Below are positions 31,852 through 39,376 of a stretch of 40,416 bases of DNA, one piece after another. Below the pieces are notes generated by a model. That model had not been told where the DNA came from. It saw nothing but the letters and a program-made list of their open reading frames with translations, and did not search any database. Numbering within the stretch: position 1 is the stretch's first letter; the number at the start of each line of letters is the position of its first letter. Position numbers and translations under genes: made by a program. Source of the DNA: a bacterium (GTDB taxonomy: Bacteria > Desulfobacterota > Binatia > UBA12015); the NCBI GenBank assembly GCA_030430245.1, contig JAUIFY010000015.1, positions 1 to 40,416 of the forward strand, given 5' to 3'.

Positions 31852-32169
31852 CGCACCGAGAGCGCGTCCCCCCCATCGGGGCCGGGGCCTTCCCGGAACG
31901 GGCGTTCGAGCGTCGGATCTTGCTGGACACCGCGCATCTGCCGTGCAGAGCGGCCCGTTCCGGCCGCGTTTGCCGCAATTTTTGGGGTTCTCCAGACCTC
32001 GACGCGCGTGCTAACCCAGGGGGCCAGTCGGCCATCCCTGCGGCGCGGGCGCCTGCCCGTGCCTCCTCCTGAATCCTGCCCCGATCACAATTCCGAGACC
32101 GCCTCATGGGCTGACGGCGAATATTGAGCACGTTCCCCACTACGTGATCGCCCAACGAAGGAGAGAAAC
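31852..32169. other. 318-base gap between the nuo operon and the secreted-protein cluster
   Basis: No gene is supported. It contains a terminator-like hairpin at 31950-31967, a GATCAC/GTGATC pair at 32083-32088 and 32144-32149, a CACGT/ACGTG pair near 32130-32147, and an AT-richer patch (GAATATTGAG) near 32118 that could be part of a promoter for the downstream cluster. An AAGGAG ribosome-binding site lies at the right edge. Confidence 0.5.
31950..31971 (+). terminator. probable nuo operon terminator
   Basis: GCGGCC at 31950-31955 pairs with GGCCGC at 31962-31967 around CGTTCC, followed by GTTTG and, a few bases later, a run of five T. Confidence 0.45.
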
Positions 32170-35100
32170 TTGCGCACACGAAGCCTGCTGGCTCTGATCT
32201 CGATTCTTGCCTTGCCAGGGCTTTCGGCGGCCCAGCCGCTGATCTACGTCACCAATCAGGCGACGAACAACGTCCAGGTCCTGCAGTCGACGGATGGTCT
32301 CCAGGTCGGCGTCATTCCCGTCGGCCAGGCGCCGACCGGAATCGCACTCGACACGACCGGGACCTTTGGCTTCGTCGCGAATCGGGGTGACAACACCGTG
32401 AGCCGGCTCGATCTCGGCACGAATACGGTGAGCGCCACGGTGCCGGTGACGGGGAACCCGACGGCGGTTGCTCTCACGCCGGACGGCGGAACGGCCTACG
32501 TGGTGCAGTCGACCGAGTGCTCCGTGCCGGTTCCCGCGCCGACGCCGACCCCCACGCCCGGGCCGACACCGACACCGGGACCGTCTCCATCTCCTTCTCC
32601 CGTGCCGAGTCCCGTCTGTCAGGTCGCGGCGATCGACACCGCGACCAATACCGTCGTCGCGAACGTCGAGGTCGGCAACGAGCCATTCGACGTGGCCGTT
32701 TCGCCGAGCGGCGGCTTCGCGTACGTCACGAACCGCGCGGACGACAGCGTCTCCGTCATCGACACGTCGACGAACCTCGTCATCGACACGATCCCGGTCG
32801 GGGACACACCGGAAGGCATCGCGGTCGGCGGCGGCGAGCTCTACGTCACGAACGACGCCGCGAACACGGTGACGGTCATCCGCGAACTCGATCTGCAGAT
32901 CGTCGGCACGATCCTGGTGGGCGCCGGCCCGCTCGGCGTGGCGGCCTCGCCGGATGGAACGAAGGGTGTCGTGAGCAACGATGTCGACGGCAGCGTGTCC
33001 ATCTTCGAGGGCGGCAGCCAGGCCGTCATCGGGTCGATCCCCGTGGGGACGAATCCCGCCGGCATCGCCTTCTTCCCGAACTCGGCGATGGCCGTCGTGG
33101 CGAACACGACCGGCAATTCGATCACCGTCTTCAGTATGGATGGCCTCACGGTAGCGAGTTATCCGGTGATCGGGTCTCCGGCGGAGGTCGCCGTCACGCC
33201 CGAGCCGAACATCACCCTCACCAAGGGCGGCACCCCGCTTCCGGCACCCGCCGGCGGCATGATCGACTTCTCGCTCGTGTACACCAACGTGGGCACCGCG
33301 GCGGCCGCGAACCTCGTGCTGACCGACCCGGTTCCCAATCACCTCACGTTCGTTTCGGCGAGCGCCGGCGGATCGCTCGTCGGCAGTGACGTCGTCTGGA
33401 ACATCCCCGCGTTGCCGCCAGGGGGCTCGGGCACGGTGACCGCGACGTTCTCGGTCGCGAGCCCGCTCCCGACGGGAACCACCACCACCAACATCGCCGA
33501 CCTCGTCGACGGCGCCAGCGGGCAGGCCGTTCAGGCCATCCTCGAAGTGCCGATCGACTCGAACCCGTCGTACAGCCTTTCCGCGAGCGCGCCCAACCCC
33601 TTCGTGGCCGACGGCCAGGCGACGTACACTCTGACCTACTCGAACCTGGGGACGGCGACCTCGCTCAATACCCAGCTCGAGGTCACGTACGATCCGGCGC
33701 TCACATTCGTCTCGGCGGTTCCGCCGCCCGACGCCGGCGACAACATCTGGAGCCTCGGCAACCTGCCTCCGGGCGCGGGTGGCACCCTGACGGTCACGGT
33801 GGACATCGGTAGCCCGCTCGCGAACGGCAGCACGCTCGCGACCGACTTCACGATGAGCGACGCGTTCGGGAACCACGTGACCGCGACGGCGCTGAACACC
33901 GTACAGAGCGCGCCACAGCTCGCTCTTTCGATCACGGACATCCCCGACCCGGCACCGGCGGACGGGATCGTTCTCTACGACATCGTCTACTCCAACCCCG
34001 GAACGGATGACGCGACCGGCGTCATTCTCAACGTCGCCTACGATGCCGCCGTCACGTTCGTGAGTGCCGACGTCGAGCCCGACGACCCATCGGGCACGGT
34101 GTGGAGTCTCGGCACCGTGGGCGGCGGCGCGAACGGCCGCGTCCGCGTGCAGGTGCAGATGCCGAGCGTGATCCCCAACGGCACGGTCGTGACGACGACG
34201 GCCGACGTCGTCGACGATCTCGGAAACACGGCGAACGGCGTGGTCGACACGACGGTCCAGAGCTCGCCGGCTCTGAGCCTGATCGTGACCGACGCACCGG
34301 ATCCGGTCCTGAGCGGAGACCCGGTGACCTACACGCTCACCTATGCGAACACGGGTGGGGACACCGCAACCGGCGTCGTCGTGAGCGCGACGTACTCCCC
34401 ACAGCTCGCCTTCGACTCGGCCGTGCCGGTGCCGGATGGCGGCTCGAACAACGTCTGGACGATCGGCACCCTCGCGCCGGGCGCCTCCGGCGTCATCTCG
34501 GTCGTGGCCGATGCGATCGCACCGAACGGCTCGATCGCGACGTTGACGGGCGTCGTGAGCGATGGCGCGTCGAACAGCGCGTCGGCGCAGGCCTCGACCG
34601 TCATCGATCAGATCCCGGCGCTCCAGGTCGGCATTGCGGCGACGCCGGAGCCGGTCCTGCCGGCGAATCTCGTCACCTACACGATCAACTACGGGAACAC
34701 CGGCACCGACGTGGCAAACGGTGTGGAGCTCTCCCAGTCTCTGCCACCCGGCGTGAGCTTCGTCTCCGCCGTCCCGCCACCCGATCTCGGCACGACCGAC
34801 ACCTGGACGCTCGGGGCGCTGGGCATCGGCGCCTCCGGCTCCGTGACGGTGACGGGCATCGTGGCCCCGGGGCTCGCCGACGGGACGCTCCTTCCGGCGA
34901 GCGTGACCCTCCGCGATGGCGGCAGTCAGCTCACGACGGCGAACGTCACGAGCACGGTTCTCGCCGTCGACGGCGTGTCGCTCGCGAGCGCAGCGAACAC
35001 CGATCCGGTGCCGCCGGGCGGGCAGGTGACGTACACGGTCGTCTACGGGAACGCGACGGGGAACACCCTGATCGACACGATGGTGACCGCGATCTACGAC

Positions 35101-36099
35101 GCGAATCTGAGCTTCGTCGCGTCGAATCCTCCGCCGGCTTCGGCGACGAACGATTTCTGGCTCCTCGGCGATCTTCTGCCGGGAGAGGGCGGAACGATCG
35201 AGATCACCCTTGCCGTGAACGGAGGTGCGCCCAGTGGTGGCGTGCTCTCGAGTGAGATCGGCATCGCGGCCGCCGGGGGCGAGACCGGGAACGTCGCTCA
35301 GCTGACGTCCGTCGAGGCGACGCCGGGCCTCGCGCTCTCGATGTCGTCCGTGCCGATGGTCACCGGACCGGCGGGCATGGTCGACGTGTCGATCGACTAC
35401 GCGAACGATGGCGCGGCGCCGGTCGACGGCGTGGTGATCTCGCTGGATCCGGGCGCGAACGCCCAGGTCGTGTCGAGCAACCCCGCCGTGGCCGATCTCG
35501 GCGCCCCGAGCTGGAATCTCGGCACGCTGGCGCCGGGTGCGAACGGGACCCTCACCGCGACGGTGCTCACCGCGGCAGAAGCGGGTGGCATCGTCTCGAT
35601 GACCTCGTCGGCCATCGGCGTCGGACAGTCGCGCAGCGCGACCCTGAACCTGCCCTCCGTTGGCTCGAACACGGTCGAGGTGACGAAGGCGCAGTACCGC
35701 ATGAGCAAGAAGAACAACGTGCAGATCCAGCTGGTCGTCGACGAGCTCCCGCCCGGGTTCACCGGTCTGGAGGACGTGATCGCGACGGTGTCCTCCCCGA
35801 CGCAGCTGCTGGCGAGCTTCGTGTTCCCGGGAGGTGTGCTCACCCCGAAGGGGTCGGGCTGGAAGGCGAAGTACCTGCCGCCGGAGGGGGGGAAGCTCTC
35901 GATCGGCATCAAGCAGAAGAAGGACGTCTGGCGGATTCGCATCAAGGCGAAGAAGCTGCCGTCGCTGCCCTTCTCGGATTCGCACGACCTGCGCCTGAGC
36001 ATCGGTCTCGGATCCGGTGGGTATTCCGCGGAGCGGACGTTCTCCGTGCGCGGTCCGGAGACTCCGCAGAACCAGTACCTGCGCTACAAGGGCGACTGA
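32170..36099 (+). CDS. large secreted protein: YVTN beta-propeller plus DUF11 repeats
   Basis: A 1309-residue exported protein from a TTG start with AAGGAGAG upstream. A signal peptide (RTRSLLALISILALPGLSAA, cleaved before QP) leads into a YVTN-type beta-propeller at about residues 21-345, with repeats such as IYVTNQATNNVQVL and AYVTNRADDSVSVID. One blade carries a Pro/Thr/Ser-rich insertion flanked by Cys117 and Cys150. From about 346 to 1160 there are seven DUF11 (Ig-like) repeats of about 117 residues with the YTLTYxNxG opening. The last 145 residues form a separate lysine-rich beta domain (GWKAKYLPPEGG, WRIRIKAKKL). It is a surface or extracellular scaffold protein; binding partner unknown. 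No LPXTG or PEP-CTERM sorting signal is visible. It is followed after 31 bases by a second secreted protein. Confidence 0.88.
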   Translation: MRTRSLLALISILALPGLSAAQPLIYVTNQATNNVQVLQSTDGLQVGVIPVGQAPTGIALDTTGTFGFVANRGDNTVSRLDLGTNTVSATVPVTGNPTAVALTPDGGTAYVVQSTECSVPVPAPTPTPTPGPTPTPGPSPSPSPVPSPVCQVAAIDTATNTVVANVEVGNEPFDVAVSPSGGFAYVTNRADDSVSVIDTSTNLVIDTIPVGDTPEGIAVGGGELYVTNDAANTVTVIRELDLQIVGTILVGAGPLGVAASPDGTKGVVSNDVDGSVSIFEGGSQAVIGSIPVGTNPAGIAFFPNSAMAVVANTTGNSITVFSMDGLTVASYPVIGSPAEVAVTPEPNITLTKGGTPLPAPAGGMIDFSLVYTNVGTAAAANLVLTDPVPNHLTFVSASAGGSLVGSDVVWNIPALPPGGSGTVTATFSVASPLPTGTTTTNIADLVDGASGQAVQAILEVPIDSNPSYSLSASAPNPFVADGQATYTLTYSNLGTATSLNTQLEVTYDPALTFVSAVPPPDAGDNIWSLGNLPPGAGGTLTVTVDIGSPLANGSTLATDFTMSDAFGNHVTATALNTVQSAPQLALSITDIPDPAPADGIVLYDIVYSNPGTDDATGVILNVAYDAAVTFVSADVEPDDPSGTVWSLGTVGGGANGRVRVQVQMPSVIPNGTVVTTTADVVDDLGNTANGVVDTTVQSSPALSLIVTDAPDPVLSGDPVTYTLTYANTGGDTATGVVVSATYSPQLAFDSAVPVPDGGSNNVWTIGTLAPGASGVISVVADAIAPNGSIATLTGVVSDGASNSASAQASTVIDQIPALQVGIAATPEPVLPANLVTYTINYGNTGTDVANGVELSQSLPPGVSFVSAVPPPDLGTTDTWTLGALGIGASGSVTVTGIVAPGLADGTLLPASVTLRDGGSQLTTANVTSTVLAVDGVSLASAANTDPVPPGGQVTYTVVYGNATGNTLIDTMVTAIYDANLSFVASNPPPASATNDFWLLGDLLPGEGGTIEITLAVNGGAPSGGVLSSEIGIAAAGGETGNVAQLTSVEATPGLALSMSSVPMVTGPAGMVDVSIDYANDGAAPVDGVVISLDPGANAQVVSSNPAVADLGAPSWNLGTLAPGANGTLTATVLTAAEAGGIVSMTSSAIGVGQSRSATLNLPSVGSNTVEVTKAQYRMSKKNNVQIQLVVDELPPGFTGLEDVIATVSSPTQLLASFVFPGGVLTPKGSGWKAKYLPPEGGKLSIGIKQKKDVWRIRIKAKKLPSLPFSDSHDLRLSIGLGSGGYSAERTFSVRGPETPQNQYLRYKGD
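33205..35665 (+). repeat. seven tandem DUF11 (Ig-like) coding repeats
   Basis: Repeat units begin near 33205, 33565, 33913, 34262, 34615, 34972 and 35323, a period of about 350 bases (117 residues). Each has the pattern P-x-LxLxxxxxPxPV, YTLTYxNxG, a TFVSAxPxP turn and WxLGxLxPGxxGxxTVT. The units have diverged in sequence, so this is an old protein repeat and not a recent DNA amplification. Confidence 0.85.
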
Positions 36100-36130
36100 C
36101 TCATTCACACCAGAAAGAGGGGATTGTCTT

Positions 36131-37411
36131 ATGAGACGTTGGAGCGCCGTAGTTCGCGGCTCGATCACGTGCGGGGCGCTGTCGTTGATGCTCGCGTCGG
36201 CCGCGAGCGCTCAGCTCGCGAACTCGGCCTGGCCGAAGTTCCAACACGATGCGCAGAACACCGGTCTCGGGACGGATGTCGGTCCGCAGGGGCCCAATCC
36301 GCAGGTGGCGTGGTCGTACCGCGGGGACTCCCGCTTCCGCAGCATCGCGAGCGTCGGTCCGAACGGACTCGTCGTCGGCAACGGCAAGCGGCCGATGACG
36401 AGTCTCGATCCCGCGACGGGTGCGGAGATCTGGAACGCGAACATCCTGCCGGTGCTGGGGAAGAGTAAGACCGGCCTGGCCGACCGTTCGCAGCCCGCGA
36501 TCGCGGCCGACGGCACCTCCTATCAGGGCGCGCGCGACAACAACCTGTGGTCCGTCGCGAGCGACGGCGAGGTCAACTGGTTCTACAAGGTCCTCCACGA
36601 CGGCGACGTCACGACGTCTCCGAACGTGCACCCCGACGGTACGGTCTACATGGGGTCGGAGGCGCTGGGCTCGGGCTGGTTCTTCGGTTTGAACCCCGAC
36701 GGCACGGTGAAGGGCTTCACGGTTCTCGGCGGCAGCCTGAAGAACGTGTCGCCCGCGATCAGTTCGGACGGAACGAGGGTCTTCGTCTCCATCAAACGTG
36801 AGGCGATCGCCCTCAATGCAGACGATCTGTCCGAGATCTGGCGATGCACCATCGCCGACAAGGGCTTCGGAAGCCGGACGCCGAACTTCTCGCCGGTCGT
36901 CTACAACGACGGGGTCCAGGATCAGGCCGTCTACTTCGGCTCGCGCGAGGGCCTGTGGGCGTTCGATCCGAACGCCGACGAGAGCTACGACTGCACGCCC
37001 AAGTGGCTCTTCGTCCCGCCGAACCCGCTCGGCGCGAAAAAGCACGAGGAGATCAAGTCGGCCCCGGCCATCGGGCCGGACGGCACCGTGTACCTCGGTG
37101 CGTCGAAGTCGAAGAAGTCGAGCACCTTCTACGCGCTCGACCCGGTCGATGGCTCGATCAAGTGGCAGCACAACCACCAGGACAAGGGGCGCTACATCAA
37201 CACGAACGCGGCGATCGGAGCGGACGGAACTGCCTACGTGGGCTTCGGGCGCTTTCTCTACGCGTTCGATGGGCAAGGGGACGGCAACGGCGGGAGCATC
37301 GTGAAGTGGACGATGCTGGTGCCCGGCAAGTTCGAGACCGGCCCCGCGATCGGCGGGCCCGGTGTCCTCTACGCCGCGGTCGGCAAGACGCTCTTCAAGA
37401 TCACGGACTGA
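36131..37411 (+). CDS. secreted PQQ-like beta-propeller protein
   Basis: A 426-residue exported protein. The signal peptide (ITCGALSLMLASAASA) is followed by WPKFQHDAQNTGLG, a motif common at the start of PQQ-like propellers (the 'W-x-x-x-xHD-x-x-xTG' opening). Several blades follow with the pattern G-PDGTVYxG or ADGTxYxG and alternating W/L strands (LWSVASDGEVNWFYK, FYALDPVDGSIKWQH, FLYAFDG). These propellers mostly serve as structural or binding modules; no quinoprotein catalytic residues are evident. AAGAGGGG lies about ten bases before the ATG. It is 31 bases after the DUF11 protein and 44 before the beta-helix protein, so all are probably cotranscribed. Confidence 0.85.
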   Translation: MRRWSAVVRGSITCGALSLMLASAASAQLANSAWPKFQHDAQNTGLGTDVGPQGPNPQVAWSYRGDSRFRSIASVGPNGLVVGNGKRPMTSLDPATGAEIWNANILPVLGKSKTGLADRSQPAIAADGTSYQGARDNNLWSVASDGEVNWFYKVLHDGDVTTSPNVHPDGTVYMGSEALGSGWFFGLNPDGTVKGFTVLGGSLKNVSPAISSDGTRVFVSIKREAIALNADDLSEIWRCTIADKGFGSRTPNFSPVVYNDGVQDQAVYFGSREGLWAFDPNADESYDCTPKWLFVPPNPLGAKKHEEIKSAPAIGPDGTVYLGASKSKKSSTFYALDPVDGSIKWQHNHQDKGRYINTNAAIGADGTAYVGFGRFLYAFDGQGDGNGGSIVKWTMLVPGKFETGPAIGGPGVLYAAVGKTLFKITD

Positions 37412-37455
37412 CTCTCCAACCGAGGGACTCCAACCACGACACGAAAGGCACGACC

Positions 37456-39354
37456 TTGACTCCCGTTCACGCAACCATGCGCTCGTCTCTCCCGGCGTTG
37501 GCCGCAGCCTGCCTCGCTCTCACTCCCGCCATCGCCTCCGCGGATCGTTGGGTCGACCCGGCGGGGTCGGACGCCGCGAACGATTGCACGGCCGCGGTCT
37601 CGCCGTGCGCCACGATCCAGCACGCGGTCGACCAGGCGACGGGCGGGGAGAGCGTCTTCCTGGCCGCGGGCGCCTACGCGGAGTCGCCGTCGCTCGCGAC
37701 CGGGATTCGCCTCCTCGGTCCCAAGGCCGGGCAGGATGCCCGGAGCCGGGATACCTCGACCGGGGAGTCCACGATCACGGGTACGATCTTCGTGCGCGCG
37801 AGCAGCGTGAGCATCGACGGCGTGCAGATCACGCCGACGGCGGCGCCCGCGGTGCACGCGGACGACACGAGTGTCGTCGGTACCACGATCGAGAACGTGC
37901 ACGTGAGCGGCGGAAGCGCCGGACTTCTGCTCGAACGTTCTCTCTCGGCGGACGTGCGGCGCAACCTCATCGAGAACACGACGGGAGCCGGGATCGACGT
38001 CGGCTCCGACCTGGGTACCGCCGATCCGGTGGACGACATCGAGACCATCGCGACGGTCGAGAGCAACGACGTCGTGAACTGCGCGCGGGGCATCACCGGG
38101 TACTACGATCTGTCGTTCCTCCGCTTCAACGTCGTCCGCGATTACGTCGGGGGCGGGGCGGCTCTTTCGGGGCAGCTCATCGACACGGTCGTCGAGGGCA
38201 ATACGCTGAGCGGCTACACCGCGGGCGACGGCGTTCTGCTCGAGGCCGATCCCGAACGGGATCTCACCGAAGACACGATCTACAAGTGCAACGACATCAG
38301 CGGGAACGCCTTCGGGGTTCGCATCCACGCACTGCAGACCACGCTCGACGGTGTGGTCTTCAGCTCGAACAACATCACGGGCAACACGGCGGGTTTCGCG
38401 AACCAGAGCGCCGCAGTTGCGGATGCGATCTACAACTGGTGGGGCTGCGCGACCGGCCCGAGCACCCCGGGCTGCGACAGTGAGTTCGGTTCGGTGAGTG
38501 TCGTTCCCTTCCTGACCGCGCTCTCGACGTGCTCGAGCTGCTTCCAGGATGCGGATTGTGCGGATGGACTGGTCTGCAACGGAGACGAGACCTGCGACGT
38601 CAACACGAACGTCTGCCAGGCGGGCACGCCGCTCGTCTGCGACACCGGCGCCCTCGACCCGCAGTGCAACATGGCGGCATGCGAGGAGCCCACCGGCTGC
38701 ACGGTCACGCAGCTGAGCGATGGGACCGCCTGTGACGACGGTGCCGCATGCTCGGTCCCCGACCTCTGTCAGTCCGGGATCTGCGAGGCGGGTGGCAACG
38801 GCGACTTCGACGGAGATCTGATCTGTCAGGACGAGGACAATTGCCCCGGCATCGCCAACCCCGGCCAGGAGGATCCCAACATGGACGGGGAGGGGGAGGT
38901 CTGCGACGCGGACGAGCTCGGAATCAGCGTGGACCGCATCGCGCTCAAGTCGGCGATCAAGGGGCCGGGATCCGGCCAGTACATCGTGAAGGCGAGCCTG
39001 GTCGCGAACCCCGAGGCGGGGGATGTCCTGGACGCCGAGGGTGACATCACGATCACGCTGAAGGATGGCTCCGGCTATGCGTTCACCCGAGTGTTCACGC
39101 CGGCGGAGTGCATCGAGAAGAAGGGCAAGATCAAGTGTCGGAGTGCGGACAAGAAGCAGAAGGCGACCTTCAAGCCGAAGAAGAAGGGTCTCCCCGGCAC
39201 CTACAAGGTGAAGATCGGATTCAAGAAGCTCTCGGAAACGGTGCTCTTCATGCCGGTCGGGAGCGTGACCGTCAGCCACGAGAACGGACTCGTCCGCTAC
39301 GGCGAGAACCAGAACTGCAGCACGTCGGGAGGTCCGATTCTCGTCTGTGACTGA
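37456..39354 (+). CDS. secreted beta-helix protein with Cys-rich, calcium-binding and lysine-rich C-terminal domains
   Basis: About 632 residues from TTG 37456 (ATG 37477 is possible; an AAAGG lies upstream of the TTG). A signal peptide (AACLALTPAIASA) precedes WVDPAGSDAANDCTAAVSPCATIQHAVDQA, the usual opening of a right-handed beta-helix (DUF1565/pectate-lyase-like), with many N-x-(I/V) rungs to about 355. Residues about 358-445 are Cys-rich (DADCADGLVCNGDETCD), like repeats seen in myxobacterial surface proteins. About 449-487 resemble thrombospondin type 3 calcium loops (DFDGDLICQDEDNCPG). The last 140 residues are a lysine-rich beta domain (KKGKIKC, KATFKPKKKGLPG, YKVKIGFKKL) resembling the end of the DUF11 protein. 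No catalytic residues could be assigned. Confidence 0.82.
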   Translation: MTPVHATMRSSLPALAAACLALTPAIASADRWVDPAGSDAANDCTAAVSPCATIQHAVDQATGGESVFLAAGAYAESPSLATGIRLLGPKAGQDARSRDTSTGESTITGTIFVRASSVSIDGVQITPTAAPAVHADDTSVVGTTIENVHVSGGSAGLLLERSLSADVRRNLIENTTGAGIDVGSDLGTADPVDDIETIATVESNDVVNCARGITGYYDLSFLRFNVVRDYVGGGAALSGQLIDTVVEGNTLSGYTAGDGVLLEADPERDLTEDTIYKCNDISGNAFGVRIHALQTTLDGVVFSSNNITGNTAGFANQSAAVADAIYNWWGCATGPSTPGCDSEFGSVSVVPFLTALSTCSSCFQDADCADGLVCNGDETCDVNTNVCQAGTPLVCDTGALDPQCNMAACEEPTGCTVTQLSDGTACDDGAACSVPDLCQSGICEAGGNGDFDGDLICQDEDNCPGIANPGQEDPNMDGEGEVCDADELGISVDRIALKSAIKGPGSGQYIVKASLVANPEAGDVLDAEGDITITLKDGSGYAFTRVFTPAECIEKKGKIKCRSADKKQKATFKPKKKGLPGTYKVKIGFKKLSETVLFMPVGSVTVSHENGLVRYGENQNCSTSGGPILVCD

Positions 39355-39376
39355 CGAGCCTCCCCGGGAGGACATC

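Noticed and set aside
32140-36168. Open frame of over 1300 codons on the minus strand opposite the DUF11 protein
   Set aside because: It is Arg/His/Asp-rich with no recognisable domain, no signal or ribosome-binding site, and mirrors the codon bias of the real gene. High GC leaves antisense frames open.
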